From: Streptosporangium brasiliense
Lineage (GTDB): Bacteria > Actinomycetota > Actinomycetes > Streptosporangiales > Streptosporangiaceae
DNA: 64,000 nt
Assembly (NCBI RefSeq): GCF_030811595.1
Contig: NZ_JAUSRB010000001.1
Coordinates: 186,001-250,000, forward strand
Direction: 5' to 3'
Part shown: piece by piece, positions 35,040-45,203 of the stretch
Layout of the letters: each line of letters starts with the position of its first letter
Position numbering within the stretch: the first letter of the stretch is position 1
Notes under the pieces: model-generated
The model's database searches: none
Seen by the model: only the letters and a program-made list of their open reading frames with translations
Told to the model about the DNA's origin: nothing
Translations under genes and position numbers: made by a program

Positions 35040-36170
35040 TTGGACTTGTCGACTGTCAGCCCGTCCGGGACCCCCGCACCCGGCCAGCTCACCTTCGTGG
35101 CGCCTCGCAGGGCGAAGCCCGCGCGTCACCTGGCCGACCTGACCATGGCCGAGCGGCGGACGGCCGTCGCCGAGCTGGGTGAGAAACCCTTCCGCGCCGA
35201 CCAGCTCTCCCGGCACTACTTCGACAAGTTCAACGGCGATCCCGAGCTCATGACGGACCTGCCGGCCACGGCCAGGGAGAAGATCGCCACCGCGCTGTTC
35301 CCCAAGCTGCTGACCTCGGTCCGGGAGATGACGACCGACGGCGGCACCACCCGTAAGACACTGTGGCGGCTGTTCGACGGCGCGCTGGTCGAGTCGGTCC
35401 TCATGCGTTACACCGACCGCACCACCATGTGCGTGTCCTCCCAGGCGGGCTGCGGCATGAACTGCCCGTTCTGCGCCACCGGCCAGGCCGGTCTGACCCG
35501 CAACATGACCACCGCCGAGATCGTCGAGCAGGTCGTCGCCGGTGCGCGGGCCCTGGCCGCCGGCGAGGTCCCCGGCGGTCCCGGCCGGGTCAGCAACGTG
35601 GTCTTCATGGGCATGGGCGAGCCGCTGGCCAACTACAAGGCCGTGATCGGCGCCGTGCGCCGGCTGGTCGAGCCCTCGCCCTCCGGCCTGGGCATCTCCG
35701 CCCGGGGCGTCACGGTCTCCACCGTCGGCCTGGTCCCCGCGATCGGCAAGCTCGCCGCCGAGGGCCTGCCGGTGACGCTGGCGCTGTCCCTGCACGCGCC
35801 CGACGACGAGCTCCGCGACACCCTGGTGCCGATCAACACCCGCTGGAAGGTCGCCGAGGTCCTCGACGCGGCCTGGGACTACGCGGCCAAGACCAAGCGC
35901 CGCGTCTCCATCGAGTACGCCCTGATCAAGGACATCAACGACCAGGAGTGGCGGGCCGACCTGCTCGGCAAGCTCATCAAGAACAAGCTGGTGCACGTCA
36001 ACCTGATCCCGCTCAACCCGACCCCGGGCTCGAAGTGGACGGCCTCCCGCCCCGAGGACGAGCGGGCCTTCGTCCGCCGCCTGGAGTTCCACGGCGTCCC
36101 GGTGACCGTCCGCGACACCCGGGGCCGCGAGATCGACGGCGCCTGCGGCCAGCTCGCCGCCGCCGAGTAG
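35040..36170 (+). CDS. rlmN: 23S rRNA/tRNA adenine-C2 methyltransferase RlmN
   Basis: This 376-aa radical-SAM enzyme methylates A2503 of 23S rRNA and A37 of some tRNAs. Cluster motif CGMNCPFC binds the 4Fe-4S. GEPLANY, the substrate-binding [17 protein letters not shown] and the C-terminal [11 protein letters not shown] with the methyl-carrying Cys are present. Start at 35040 is TTG. The family core begins near [13 protein letters not shown], so a later start is unlikely. It follows cdsA as in other actinomycetes, here with the SUFU gene between. Confidence 0.96.
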   Translation: MDLSTVSPSGTPAPGQLTFVAPRRAKPARHLADLTMAERRTAVAELGEKPFRADQLSRHYFDKFNGDPELMTDLPATAREKIATALFPKLLTSVREMTTDGGTTRKTLWRLFDGALVESVLMRYTDRTTMCVSSQAGCGMNCPFCATGQAGLTRNMTTAEIVEQVVAGARALAAGEVPGGPGRVSNVVFMGMGEPLANYKAVIGAVRRLVEPSPSGLGISARGVTVSTVGLVPAIGKLAAEGLPVTLALSLHAPDDELRDTLVPINTRWKVAEVLDAAWDYAAKTKRRVSIEYALIKDINDQEWRADLLGKLIKNKLVHVNLIPLNPTPGSKWTASRPEDERAFVRRLEFHGVPVTVRDTRGREIDGACGQLAAAE

Positions 36171-36298
36171 CCCGCCGCCCAGGCGGCCCGCCGTACGGCT
36201 GCCGCCGCCGGCGGCGCGTCGCGACGGACACCGACGGCCGGCCGCGGCGGTCCTGCGGGCGGCGGACACCGCCGGAGCCGGGGGCCGCCGCCGGGCGC

Positions 36299-36970
36299 TC
36301 AGGGACGGGTACGGCGCAGCCGTACGTAGACGGTCATGCCCGCCACCGACCAGAACAGCGCCGCGGCGGCGAGCGCGAGCAGGGCCCCGCTGAGCGTGCC
36401 GGCGTTCGCCGCGCGCATCCACGGCATGATCGGCACCGTGAAACGGCCCGCCGGGGTGAGGCTGACCAGCAGCAGAACGAGATAGCCGCCGAACAGGGCC
36501 AGCATCGAGACGGCGGGGGAGGGCAGGATCGGCCTGCTGGTCAGCGCGCCCAGTGCCGTCCCGACGCTCAGGCCGAGCAGGTGCAGCACGGCGCCCTGGA
36601 CCAGGTCGACCGGTGCGGGCGTGGCGGCGAAGCCGACGGCCAGCGGGACCGCGACCGCCGTCGCCGCCATCGCGAGGTTGACGATGAGGGCGGCGAGCAG
36701 CCCGGCGCCGACCTCCCGGCCGGGCCGGCCGGCCGCGGTCATCGAGATCAGCCGCTGTGTCGCCGGCTCGGTGTCGAGCAGCCCCCGGGCCGCCCAGGCG
36801 AAGACGAGGATGAGCAGCCCGGCCGAGTCGGCGTAGGAGGACAGCTCCTTGCCCGGCGGGACCGTCGAGGAGTAGAAGACGGCCAGCATCGCCAGCAGTC
36901 CGATGATCGGCTGGAACAGCCGGTGCGACCGGGCGTAGGCGGCCAGCTTGAAACGGACGAGGGGCGTCAT
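36299..36970 (-). CDS. ABC exporter permease subunit
   Basis: This 223-aa membrane protein has six predicted helices, resembling short ABC-2-type permeases. Hydrophobic blocks include LFQPIIGLLAMLAVFYSS, SAGLLILVFAWAARG, VNLAMAATAVAVPLAVGFA and LSGALLALAAAALFWSVAGMTVYV. No export substrate can be inferred. It lies 141 bases downstream of the ATPase gene on the same strand, so the two likely form one exporter. A 128-base GC-rich spacer separates it from convergent rlmN. Confidence 0.75.
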   Translation of the reverse strand: MTPLVRFKLAAYARSHRLFQPIIGLLAMLAVFYSSTVPPGKELSSYADSAGLLILVFAWAARGLLDTEPATQRLISMTAAGRPGREVGAGLLAALIVNLAMAATAVAVPLAVGFAATPAPVDLVQGAVLHLLGLSVGTALGALTSRPILPSPAVSMLALFGGYLVLLLVSLTPAGRFTVPIMPWMRAANAGTLSGALLALAAAALFWSVAGMTVYVRLRRTRP

Positions 36971-37111
36971 CGGCGTCTCCCGGACAGGTGCTGGACGCCG
37001 GCGCGTCGGGGCGGGATCACTGGTGTCTCCGGGTATGCGGCGGGTGCCGGAGGGCTGCGAAGGCGCCCGGCCGGGAGACGGCGCCGCCGCTCGGAGGAGG
37101 CTTCCCGGCCG

Positions 37112-37822
37112 TCACTGGAGGCGCCTGGTGGTGTAGCCGTCGGCGCGGAGCTTCTGCTCGATCTCCTCGGCCTCGGCGGCGTCCACGAGCACCTCGATGA
37201 CCGCCTGCCGTGGCCGGTCCCCGGCCTGGGTGGTGATCGCGCCGGCGGCGACCAGCCAGTGGTCGGCGCCGGGGAAGTCCTGGAGCTGGTTCTGGTGGTC
37301 GCTGACCACGACCGTCCCGCCGGCGGCGGCGATCTCGCCGATGATCACGGGGAGCTCGGTGCGGGTCTGCTCGTCCAGCCCGGCGAAGGGTTCGTCCAGG
37401 ATCAGCAGGCCGGGCGGGACCAGCAGCGCCTGGATCAGCCCGATCTTCTGCGCGCTGCCCTTGGACAGGTCACCGAGCGGCTGGGACAGCAGGTGGGTGG
37501 CGTTCAGCCGGCCGGCCAGCTCCTCGGCGGAGGCGGCGGAGATGCCCCGGATCCTGGCCATGTGGGCCAGGTAGGCGGTGACGGTGAACGGCTGGTCCAC
37601 GGGGAAGACGTCGGGGGCGTAGCCGACGACACGGGGCCGATCGGTGATCGAACCCCGGGACGGAGGGATGATCCCGGCGAGCAGGCGCAGCAGCGTGGAC
37701 TTGCCCGCGCCGTTGCGCCCGGTGACCTCGACGACGGAGCCCGGGCGGAGCGCGAGCTCGACGTCCCGCAGGATCCAGGGGGCACGGCGTGAATATCGGA
37801 AGGACACCTCGGAAAGGCGCAT
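37112..37822 (-). CDS. ABC exporter ATPase subunit
   Basis: This is a 236-aa ABC ATPase: Walker A GRNGAGKST near residue 36-44, signature LSKGSAQKIGLIQALL (LSKGS instead of LSGGQ), Walker B LLILDEPFAGLD and H-loop SDHQ. The C-terminal 45 residues (GDRPRQAVIEVLVDAAEAEEIEQKLRADGYTTRRLQ) form a small extra segment. It pairs with the permease at 36299-36970. The divergent neighbour is a DivIVA-domain protein 89 bases away. Confidence 0.88.
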   Translation of the reverse strand: MRLSEVSFRYSRRAPWILRDVELALRPGSVVEVTGRNGAGKSTLLRLLAGIIPPSRGSITDRPRVVGYAPDVFPVDQPFTVTAYLAHMARIRGISAASAEELAGRLNATHLLSQPLGDLSKGSAQKIGLIQALLVPPGLLILDEPFAGLDEQTRTELPVIIGEIAAAGGTVVVSDHQNQLQDFPGADHWLVAAGAITTQAGDRPRQAVIEVLVDAAEAEEIEQKLRADGYTTRRLQ

Positions 37823-37911
37823 AGGCGGTCACCTTACCGCGATCACTCGCTTTACCAGCCGTGTCCGATCACAATGATGAACATCGCGGACGGGACGGGA
37901 GGGATCCGGGG

Positions 37912-38745
37912 TTGAACCGTTTTCCACGGGTGCTGGGGGTGCGTGCCGGATATGACCCCGACCAGGTGGATGCCCTGATCCGCCGGATCGAGGGCACCCT
38001 CGGCAGGGGCTCCCTGGACGGTGAGCCGATCACCGCGGATGAGATCCGCGACGCGCGCTTCCGCACGAAGCTCGGCGGTTACAACGAGATGGCCGTGGAC
38101 TTCGCGCTGGAGGCGTTCATCGTGGCGGTCGAGACCCGGGCCGCCGGGAACGGCGGGCCGGTGCCCGTCCGTCCGCGCCCGGCCCCGCAGCCACCGCCCT
38201 CGTCCGCCGCCGAGGACCCGTGGCCCGGCAGCGCCCTGTCCGCAGACGTTCCCGCGTCCGCCGGTGCTTCCCCGGTCTCCGGTGGTCCTGCGTCCGCCGG
38301 TGCTGCTCCGGTCGCCGGAGGTCCCCCGACCGCCGGCGCTCCCTCGCCCGCCGATGCCTCTCCGCCCGCCGGTGATTCCGGGCCCGCCGGTTCCGGGCCG
38401 GCTGCCGGAGACGCGTGGGCCGGTGATCTCCCGGCGGAGGGCGAGGAGGTGTCCGCCGAGTGGCCGGGAAGGCTTCCGACCCCTGAGGAGCAGGCGGCCT
38501 GGATCGAGCGGGCCGCCTTCCGGGCCGGGCGGCTGGGCATGGGCTACAACGAGGACCAGGTGGACGCCTTCCTCGACCGGGTCGTCGCCACCCTGCGTGG
38601 CACCACCGACCAGCCTGTCACCCCCGGTGACGTGCGCGCGGCCAGGTTCGCCACGGTGATGCTCCGGCCCGGCTACGCCGTCGGCGAGGTGGACGAGTTC
38701 CTCACCGGCGTCGCCGACGTCCTGGAGGCGCACCTCAGCCGGTGA
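37912..38745 (+). CDS. protein with two DivIVA-like domains
   Basis: This is a 277-aa protein if translated from TTG at 37912, which has GGAGGG eight bases upstream. A GTG at 37861 would add 17 polar residues. Residues about 5-75 (FPRVLGVRAGYDPDQVDALIRRIEGTL, ITADEIRDARFRTKLGGYNEMAVDFALE) and the last 75 (RLGMGYNEDQVDAFLDRVVATLRG, VTPGDVRAARFATVMLRPGYAVGEVDEFLTGV) are two copies of the DivIVA N-terminal-type module. They are joined by a Pro/Ala/Ser linker of about 100 residues. The family is membrane-curvature linked and supports polar growth, but this arrangement is not Wag31 itself. The role is unknown. Confidence 0.75.
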   Translation: MNRFPRVLGVRAGYDPDQVDALIRRIEGTLGRGSLDGEPITADEIRDARFRTKLGGYNEMAVDFALEAFIVAVETRAAGNGGPVPVRPRPAPQPPPSSAAEDPWPGSALSADVPASAGASPVSGGPASAGAAPVAGGPPTAGAPSPADASPPAGDSGPAGSGPAAGDAWAGDLPAEGEEVSAEWPGRLPTPEEQAAWIERAAFRAGRLGMGYNEDQVDAFLDRVVATLRGTTDQPVTPGDVRAARFATVMLRPGYAVGEVDEFLTGVADVLEAHLSR

Positions 38746-38849
38746 ACCGGCTCCGCCCTCCCAGGCTCCGCCCTTCCCGGCTCCCGCCCTCCCCAACTCC
38801 CGGCCCCGTCCTTCCCGGTGGCGTCGGCCCGTCCCTCCTCCGGGGCGTC

Positions 38850-40313
38850 TCAGTCGGTGAGGCCGAGCTGTCCGGCGGCCCGGACCGCCAGCCACACCTC
38901 GGCGAACGCCCCGGTGGACGACAGGTCGCGGCCGGTCAGCGCGGTGAACCTGCGCAGCCGGTAGGCCAGCGTGTTGGGGTGGATGTGCAGCGCCGCCGCC
39001 GCGTCCTCGGTGCGCCGGTCCCGCTCCATCCAGGTGCGGACCGAGGCGAGCAGCCGGGAGTCGTGGGCCGCGTCGTAGCGGAGCACCTCGCCGAGCACGT
39101 GCTCCACGAGCGCGGCCAGCACCGACGGGTCCTCGGGCAGCCACCGTCCGGTGGTGTCGTCGCCGTAGCGGATCAGCGGCTGGCCGGACTCGGCGGCCCG
39201 GGAGGCCGCCCAGGCCGCCTCCCGCCGGGCCACCCGCAGCGACGTCCCGGCGGGGAACGGCCTGCTCATCCCGGCCGCGGCGGCGGGCAGGGCGGCGACG
39301 GCCGTACCCAGCTCCGCCGAGCCGAGCACGTGGCGGTCGTCGCCCCGGCGGAGCAGGAGGCAGGGGCGGTCGTCGAGGGCGCGCAGCAGCGCGTCGTCGG
39401 TCACGCCGCGGACCGTCAGCAGGACGAGCTCCTCGGCGGGCAGGCCCAGCCGGATCAGCCGCCGCCGGGCCGTGGCCGGGTCGAGCACGTCCTGCAGCAG
39501 CTCGGCGAGGATCTCGGCGCCCTCGCGCCGGAGCGTCTCTCGCTCGTGACGGACCATCGCGACCTGTAGCGCGGCGACGGTGGCGATGTGCTGCACCACG
39601 GCCAGCCCGGCCGGGCGCGCGCCCTCCCGCTCGAAGGCGACCAGGAACCCGGCGGGGCCGCCCGGGGCGGGCACCGGCAGCGCGAAGCCGCCGGGGATCG
39701 TCGGGGGAGCGTCCGCCGACGCCGGCAGCGTCCCGAGGTCGGGCACCGGGACGCCGGGCAGCAGCGGACGCCCCTGCGGCGTGCACAGATACACCTCGTA
39801 GCCGGACAGGCGCTCCAGCCGGCGGAACAGCGTCGCGGTGTCCAGGTCCTCCGAGGCCAGCCAGCGCAGCGCGCCGAACACCTGCAACTGCGCGCCGAGC
39901 CGCTGCCGGGCGTCCTCCTGCACCGCCGCCGCCACCTCCTGGGCGATGGCGATGAACGGCACCGCCAGCGGCACTTCGAGCACCGGCATGCTCCGCTCCT
40001 CGGCCGCCGCGAAGAACGCCTCGTGTAGCGGCGGCACGTGGAGCTGGGCCGACAGGGCCAGCCCGGACACCCCGGCGTCGTCGAGCCGTTCGAGGTAGGC
40101 CCGCTGCCGCGCGGCGGAGCGGGGGATCGCCAGGCCCGTCGTCATGATCACCTCGGCGCCGAGCAGCCAGGGCGTGGGGTCGTCGAGCTCGCTGACGTGC
40201 GCCCAGGACACCGACCGGGCCAGCCCGGCCTCACCGGCGATGACGCGTAGCTGCAGGGCGGGGAAGCGGGTCAGCTCCTCGACCGTGAGTCTGTGTTCGG
40301 CCACAAGAAACAC
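38850..40313 (-). CDS. PucR-family transcriptional regulator
   Basis: This is a 487-aa regulator. The N-terminal PucR sensor domain ([50 protein letters not shown]) binds a small ligand. The C-terminal HTH_30 domain ends [30 protein letters not shown]. Family members control purine, GABA and amine catabolism. GTG at 40313 or 40304 are the plausible starts; neither has a Shine-Dalgarno, suggesting a leaderless mRNA. The open frame extends far upstream only as an antisense shadow of the agmatinase gene. It is divergent from that gene, which it probably controls. Confidence 0.88.
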   Translation of the reverse strand: MFLVAEHRLTVEELTRFPALQLRVIAGEAGLARSVSWAHVSELDDPTPWLLGAEVIMTTGLAIPRSAARQRAYLERLDDAGVSGLALSAQLHVPPLHEAFFAAAEERSMPVLEVPLAVPFIAIAQEVAAAVQEDARQRLGAQLQVFGALRWLASEDLDTATLFRRLERLSGYEVYLCTPQGRPLLPGVPVPDLGTLPASADAPPTIPGGFALPVPAPGGPAGFLVAFEREGARPAGLAVVQHIATVAALQVAMVRHERETLRREGAEILAELLQDVLDPATARRRLIRLGLPAEELVLLTVRGVTDDALLRALDDRPCLLLRRGDDRHVLGSAELGTAVAALPAAAAGMSRPFPAGTSLRVARREAAWAASRAAESGQPLIRYGDDTTGRWLPEDPSVLAALVEHVLGEVLRYDAAHDSRLLASVRTWMERDRRTEDAAAALHIHPNTLAYRLRRFTALTGRDLSSTGAFAEVWLAVRAAGQLGLTD

Positions 40314-40415
40314 CGTAACGCTTCGTTGTTCACACAATTGCATACAGTGGGCGAAACATCGCAGACTGACCCAAACATCTCGCTGACCAGCTCTTTCGTG
40401 AAAGGACCGAGCCGC
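40314..40415. promoter_or_regulatory. PucR/ureohydrolase divergent control region
   Basis: This short AT-rich region carries both promoters. A direct repeat AAACATC at 40354-40360 and 40373-40379, each followed by a CGC/GAC-like tail, is a candidate PucR site. It lies about 40-60 bases before the ureohydrolase ATG. Confidence 0.4.
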
Positions 40416-41378
40416 ATGACCGAACCTCGGGGGCCCGTCGACTCCTCCCGCGTCCCGCGTTTCGCCGGCCCGGCCACCTTCGCGCGGCTGCCGCGGCTGG
40501 ACGAGGTCGGCCGCTGCGACGTGGCCGTGGTCGGGGTGCCGTTCGACAGTGGGGTCTCCTACCGCCCCGGCGCCCGCTTCGGCCCCTCGGCCGTCCGCGA
40601 GGCCAGCCGGCTGCTCCGGCCGTACCACCCGGGTCTGGACGTCTCGCCGTTCGCCGCCGTGCAGGTGGCCGACGCCGGGGACATCGCCTGCAACCCGTTC
40701 GACATCGGTGAGGCGGTCGAGACGATCGAGCACGCCGCCGGCGAGCTCCAGGACGCCGGGGCCAGGCTGGTGACGATCGGCGGCGACCACACGATCGCGC
40801 TGCCGCTGCTGCGCTCCCTGGCCCGCAGGCACGGCCCGGTGGCGCTGCTCCACTTCGACGCCCACCTCGACACCTGGGACACCTACTTCGGCGCCGAGTA
40901 CACCCACGGCACGCCGTTCCGCCGGGCCGTCGAGGAGGGCATCCTCGACACCGAGGCGGTCGGTCACGTCGGCACGCGCGGCCCGCTGTACGGCAAGAAG
41001 GACCTCGAAGACGACAGGCGCATGGGCTTCGGCATCGTGACCTCGGCCGACGTGATGCGCCGGGGCGTGGACGAGGTCGTCGACGCGCTCCGGCAGCGGA
41101 TCGGTGACCGGCCGCTGTATCTGTCCATCGACATCGACGTGCTCGACCCCGCGCACGCCCCCGGCACCGGCACCCCGGAGGCGGGCGGCCTGACCAGCCG
41201 CGAGCTGCTGGAGATCCTGCGCGGCCTGGCCGGGACCAACCTGGTCGGGGCCGACGTGGTCGAGGTCGCTCCCGCCTACGACCACGCCGAGATCACCTCG
41301 GTGGCCGCCTCCCACGTCGCCTACGACCTCGTCAGCCTGCTGGCGCTGTCCGCGCCCTCCCCGGAGAAGACCCCATGA
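40416..41378 (+). CDS. agmatinase-family ureohydrolase
   Basis: This 320-aa binuclear Mn hydrolase has the arginase fold. Metal ligands are in GGDHTIALP (His), [12 protein letters not shown] (Asp, His, Asp) and [22 protein letters not shown] (two Asp). Family members cut agmatine to putrescine and urea, or guanidinobutyrate to GABA and urea, and some act on guanidine itself. Sequence alone does not decide. ATG at 40416 is preferred over an earlier in-frame start. It overlaps the NCS1 permease gene by ATGA. Neighbouring putrescine-oxidation genes favour agmatine or guanidinobutyrate. Confidence 0.92.
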   Translation: MTEPRGPVDSSRVPRFAGPATFARLPRLDEVGRCDVAVVGVPFDSGVSYRPGARFGPSAVREASRLLRPYHPGLDVSPFAAVQVADAGDIACNPFDIGEAVETIEHAAGELQDAGARLVTIGGDHTIALPLLRSLARRHGPVALLHFDAHLDTWDTYFGAEYTHGTPFRRAVEEGILDTEAVGHVGTRGPLYGKKDLEDDRRMGFGIVTSADVMRRGVDEVVDALRQRIGDRPLYLSIDIDVLDPAHAPGTGTPEAGGLTSRELLEILRGLAGTNLVGADVVEVAPAYDHAEITSVAASHVAYDLVSLLALSAPSPEKTP

Positions 41379-42910
41379 GCGACGCCCCGTCCATCACCGA
41401 GATCGAGCAGCACGGCGTCGAGCGCATCCCGGACGCCGACCGCACGGCCCGCCCGATCGACCTTTTCCGCCTGGCGTTCGGCGGCGCGAACACCTTCGCC
41501 ACCTGCGTGCTCGGCGCCTTCCCCATCCTGTTCGGTCTCTCCTTCTGGCAGGGGCTCGCGGCGACCGTGCTGGGCCTGGTGGTCGGCTCGCTGATCCTCG
41601 CGCCGCTGGCCGTCTTCGGCCCGGTGAACGGCACCAACAACGCCGTCTCCTCCTCGGCGCACCTGGGGGTGCACGGCCGCGTCGTCGGTTCGTTCCTCTC
41701 CCTGCTCACCGCGATCGCCTTCTTCTCGATCTCGGTCTGGTCCTCCGGCGACGCCCTGGTCGGCGGCGCGCACCGGCTGGTCGGGCTGCCGGAGTCGGAC
41801 TTCTCCTACGGCCTGGCGTACGCGCTGTTCGCCGGGCTGGTGCTGGTCGTCTGCGTGTACGGCTTCCGCTTCATGCTGCTGGTCAACAAGATCGCGGTGG
41901 CGGCGGCCTCGGTGCTGTTCGTGCTCGGCGTCCTCGCCTTCGCCGGTGACTTCGACCCGTCCTACCCGGGGGTGTTCGCCTCCACGGCGGACCCGGCGTT
42001 CTGGCCGTCGTTCATCGGCGCCGCCCTGATCGTGCTCTCCAACCCGATCTCCTTCGGCGCTTTCCTCGGCGACTGGTCGCGTTACATCCCCGCCGCGACC
42101 CCGCGCACCCGGGTGATGGGCGCGGCGTTCCTGGCCCAGCTCGCCACGCTCCTGCCGTTCCTCTTCGGCCTGGCCACCGCGTCGATCATCGCGACCAAGG
42201 CCGCCGACTACGTCGACCCGGCCGCCCCGAACTACGTCGGCGGCCTGCTGGCGGTCTCACCCGCGTGGTACTTCCTGCCGGTCTGCCTCATCGCCCTGAT
42301 CGGCGGCATGTCCACCGGCACCACCGCGCTGTACGGCACCGGCCTGGACTTCTCCAGCGTCTTCCCGCGCTTCACCCGAGTGCAGGCGACGGTGTTCATC
42401 GGCGTGCTGTCGATCGGCTTCATCTTCCTCGGCCGCTTCGCGCTCAACCTGACCCAGAGCATCTCCACCTTCGCCACCCTGATCATCACCTGCACCGCCC
42501 CCTGGATGGTGATCATGATGCTCGGCTACGTGACGCGCCGGGGCTGGTACGACCCCGAGGCCCTGCAGGTCTTCAACCGCCGCCAGCGCGGCGGGCGCTA
42601 CTGGTTCACCCACGGCTGGAACTGGCGGGGCATGGCCGCCTGGCTCCTCGCCGCGGCCATGGCCATCCTGTCGGTCAACATCCCCGGGCAGTTCGTCGGC
42701 CCGCTCGGCGACCTCGCCGGCGGCGTCGACATCTCCCTCCCCCTGGGGCTGGCGACCGCGGCCGTGCTCTATCTGGTGCTGCTGGCGCTCTTCCCCGAGC
42801 CTCGCGGGGTCTACGGCCCGGCCGGGCCACGCATGGTCCGCGCCTCCGACGCCGAGGTCCCGGCCATCACCGGCGCCGCCGCGCCGCCGCTGGCCGCCGA
42901 GCAGGTCTGA
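41375..42910 (+). CDS. NCS1-family permease (purine/cytosine-type)
   Basis: This 511-aa twelve-helix symporter belongs to nucleobase:cation symporter family 1. The N-terminal [36 protein letters not shown] and [26 protein letters not shown] segments are characteristic, as is [17 protein letters not shown]. The family normally takes up nucleobases, hydantoin, allantoin or thiamine precursors. Four-base overlap with the ureohydrolase gene suggests it imports that enzyme's substrate or a related guanidino compound (inference). Confidence 0.9.
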   Translation: MSDAPSITEIEQHGVERIPDADRTARPIDLFRLAFGGANTFATCVLGAFPILFGLSFWQGLAATVLGLVVGSLILAPLAVFGPVNGTNNAVSSSAHLGVHGRVVGSFLSLLTAIAFFSISVWSSGDALVGGAHRLVGLPESDFSYGLAYALFAGLVLVVCVYGFRFMLLVNKIAVAAASVLFVLGVLAFAGDFDPSYPGVFASTADPAFWPSFIGAALIVLSNPISFGAFLGDWSRYIPAATPRTRVMGAAFLAQLATLLPFLFGLATASIIATKAADYVDPAAPNYVGGLLAVSPAWYFLPVCLIALIGGMSTGTTALYGTGLDFSSVFPRFTRVQATVFIGVLSIGFIFLGRFALNLTQSISTFATLIITCTAPWMVIMMLGYVTRRGWYDPEALQVFNRRQRGGRYWFTHGWNWRGMAAWLLAAAMAILSVNIPGQFVGPLGDLAGGVDISLPLGLATAAVLYLVLLALFPEPRGVYGPAGPRMVRASDAEVPAITGAAAPPLAAEQV

Positions 42911-42990
42911 GTCCGCCCTCGGCCGCCGCCTGCCGCCCCGGAGGATCCGCGCCCGCCCCGCGTCCGCTCCGGCCCCGCGTCCGCTCCGGC

Positions 42991-43022
42991 CCCGCCCGTC
43001 CGGTGACCACCGGGCGGGCGGG
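42991..43022. terminator. bidirectional terminator
   Basis: A 14-bp GC stem with one G-U pair (42991-43004 with 43009-43022) and a GACC loop lies between the convergent NCS1 and Lrp genes. An 18-base direct duplication (CCCGCGTCCGCTCCGGCC) precedes it at about 42957-42991. Confidence 0.75.
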
Positions 43023-43031
43023 ACCAGCGGG

Positions 43032-43526
43032 CTAGCGGGTGCCCCAGGAGTAGGTCTGCTTGTGGAGCTTGAGGTAGACGAAGGTCTCCGTGGCGTGGAC
43101 GGTGGGGATGGCGCGGATCTTGCCGAGAATCTCCAGGAGGTGCTGGTCGCTCTCGCAGACGACCTCGACCATGATGTCGAGGGATCCGGCGGTCAGCACG
43201 ACGTAGTCGATCTCCTTGATGGCCGACAGCTCGTCGGCCACCATCTCCAGGTCGCCCTCGCACTTTATGCCGATCATGGCCTGCCGGGGGAAGCCCAGGA
43301 CCAGCGGGTCGGTGACCGCGACGATCTGTATGACCCCGGCGTCGAGCAGGCGCTGGACCCGCTGGCGGACCGCGGCCTCGGACAGGCCGACGGCCTTGCC
43401 GATGGCGGCGTACGGCTTGCGCCCGTCGCCCTGCAACTGTTCGATGATCTGCTTGGAGATCTCGTCGAGGACGACGGGGTTTGGCCTCGCGTCGTTCTCG
43501 CGGCGTACCTTGGGTGGCGTCGTCAT
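43032..43526 (-). CDS. Lrp/AsnC-family regulator
   Basis: This 164-aa regulator has an N-terminal HTH (LDEISKQIIEQLQGDGRKPYAAIGKAVGLSEAAVRQRVQRLLDAGVIQ) and a C-terminal RAM ligand-binding domain (ADELSAIKEIDYVVLTAGSLDIMVEVVCESDQHLLEIL). It is divergent from the aldehyde dehydrogenase-potADBC-oxidase cluster, which it presumably regulates in response to an amine or amino acid. Lrp proteins hold this position in putrescine/GABA loci of other actinomycetes (from memory). Confidence 0.92.
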   Translation of the reverse strand: MTTPPKVRRENDARPNPVVLDEISKQIIEQLQGDGRKPYAAIGKAVGLSEAAVRQRVQRLLDAGVIQIVAVTDPLVLGFPRQAMIGIKCEGDLEMVADELSAIKEIDYVVLTAGSLDIMVEVVCESDQHLLEILGKIRAIPTVHATETFVYLKLHKQTYSWGTR

Positions 43527-43720
43527 CCGCGCTCCCTGGCGTCATGTTGCGGGGCTGGTGCCGACAGATTGCGGCTCCGATGCGACATGGTGTCAGTTCT
43601 TCGGGCTCTGTCAAGCGAATTCGTAGCAATTTGGTATCTTCACAACGAAATCCCTTGTCGCGAGGCACCTACTCTGTAAGAGTCGCGACAACTCGGCCCC
43701 ACTGTGCAAGGAGGTCAACG
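43527..43720. promoter_or_regulatory. Lrp/aldehyde dehydrogenase control region
   Basis: An AT-rich patch at 43620-43655 probably holds promoters. A nested dyad follows: TTGTCGCG (43655-43662) with CGCGACAA (43684-43691), enclosing ACTC/GAGT (43671-43683). A near-perfect AAGGAGGT at 43709-43716 serves the TTG start of the dehydrogenase gene. The dyad is a candidate Lrp site. Confidence 0.5.
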
Positions 43721-45178
43721 TTGACCACCCCGGTTGAGAACCATGAGTCCACCCGTCTGCGCAACTACATCAATGGTGCGTTCGTGGACGCCAAGAGCGG
43801 CCGATTCTCCGATGTCATCGACCCCTGCACCGGAGAGGCCTACCTCCAGGCGCCGGTCTCCGGTGCGGAGGACGTCGACGGAGCATACGCCGCCGCTGCC
43901 GCCGCCTTCGAGTCGTGGAGCGGTCTCACCCCGGGCGAGCGGGCCAACCTGCTGCTCAAGGTGGCGGACGCCATCGACGCCCGGGCCGACGAGCTGAACG
44001 AGGCGGAGTGCCGTAACACCGGCAAGCCCCGGGCCCGGATGGCCGAGGACGAGACGCCGATCGCCGCCGACCACTTCCGCTTCTTCGCGGGCGCCGCGCG
44101 CACCCTGGAGGGCCCGACCTCGGGCGAGTTCCTCGCCGACCACACCTCCGTCATCCGGCACGAGCCGGTCGGCGTCGTGGGCCAGGTCACGCCCTGGAAC
44201 TACCCGATGATGATGGCGGTCTGGAAGATCGCCCCCGCGCTCGCCGCGGGCAACACCATCGTGCTCAAGCCCTCCGACACCACCCCGGTCTCCACCCTCA
44301 AGCTGGCCGAGATCCTCGGTGAGGTCCTGCCGAAGGGCGTCTTCAACGTCGTCGTCGGCGACCGCGAGACCGGCGCCCTCGTCGTCGGGCACCCGACGGC
44401 GCAGATGGTCGCGATCACCGGTTCGGTCGGCGCGGGCATGGCCGTGGCCAAGACCGCCGCCGAGGACCTCAAGCGGGTCCACCTGGAGCTCGGCGGCAAG
44501 GCCCCCGTCGTCGTCTTCGACGACGTCAAGGACCTCAAGGCCGCCGCCGAGGCCATCGCCACGGCCGGTCTCTACAACGGCGGCCAGGACTGCACCGCCG
44601 CCTGCCGCGTGCTGGTCCACGAGGACGTCCACGACGAGTTCGTCGCCGCGCTGACCGAGGCGGCCGCGGGCACCGTGACCGGTGACCTGTCCAACGAGGA
44701 CGCGCTGTACGGCCCGCTCAACAACGCCGACCAGCTCGCCCGCGTCGCGGCCTTCTTCGACCGGGTCCCCGGTCACGCCAAGGTCCTGACCGGCGGTCAC
44801 CAGGTCGGCGACAAGGGCTACTTCTTCGCCCCGACCATCGTCGACGGCCTCCAGCAGGACGACGAGATGGTGCAGAACGAGGTGTTCGGGCCCGTCATCA
44901 CCGTCCAGACCTTCTCCGACGAGGCCGACGCGGTGGCCAAGGCCAACGGCGTCAAGTACGGGCTGTCGAGCTCGGTGTGGACCTCCGACCACGGCCGGGC
45001 CATGCGGATGTCGAAGCGTCTCGACTTCGGCGTCGTATGGGTCAACACCCACATCCCGTTCGTCTCCGAGATGCCGCACGGAGGGTTCAAGCACTCCGGT
45101 TACGGCAAGGACCTGTCCGTCTTCGGACTCCACGACTACCTCCGCGTCAAGCACGTAATGCACTACATCGGCGAATAG
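43721..45178 (+). CDS. aldehyde dehydrogenase, probably 4-aminobutyraldehyde dehydrogenase
   Basis: This 485-aa NAD-dependent ALDH resembles PatD/PuuC. The NAD-binding segment has VTPWNYPMMMAVWKIAPALAAGNTIVLKPSDTTP, ITGSVGAGMAVAKTAA, catalytic Glu in HLELGGKAPVVVFDD, and catalytic Cys in NGGQDCTAACRV. The TTG start at 43721 is chosen because AAGGAGGT lies five bases upstream; longer frames enter the control region. It should oxidise 4-aminobutyraldehyde, formed by the downstream oxidase, to GABA. It is the first gene of the polyamine operon. Confidence 0.9.
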   Translation: MTTPVENHESTRLRNYINGAFVDAKSGRFSDVIDPCTGEAYLQAPVSGAEDVDGAYAAAAAAFESWSGLTPGERANLLLKVADAIDARADELNEAECRNTGKPRARMAEDETPIAADHFRFFAGAARTLEGPTSGEFLADHTSVIRHEPVGVVGQVTPWNYPMMMAVWKIAPALAAGNTIVLKPSDTTPVSTLKLAEILGEVLPKGVFNVVVGDRETGALVVGHPTAQMVAITGSVGAGMAVAKTAAEDLKRVHLELGGKAPVVVFDDVKDLKAAAEAIATAGLYNGGQDCTAACRVLVHEDVHDEFVAALTEAAAGTVTGDLSNEDALYGPLNNADQLARVAAFFDRVPGHAKVLTGGHQVGDKGYFFAPTIVDGLQQDDEMVQNEVFGPVITVQTFSDEADAVAKANGVKYGLSSSVWTSDHGRAMRMSKRLDFGVVWVNTHIPFVSEMPHGGFKHSGYGKDLSVFGLHDYLRVKHVMHYIGE

Positions 45179-45203
45179 CCGCGAACAGAGGGATAAGCCT
45201 GGT

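Noticed and set aside
40314..41315. Long N-terminal extension of the PucR protein
   Set aside because: It is antisense to the ureohydrolase gene; the PucR domain starts right at 40304-40313.
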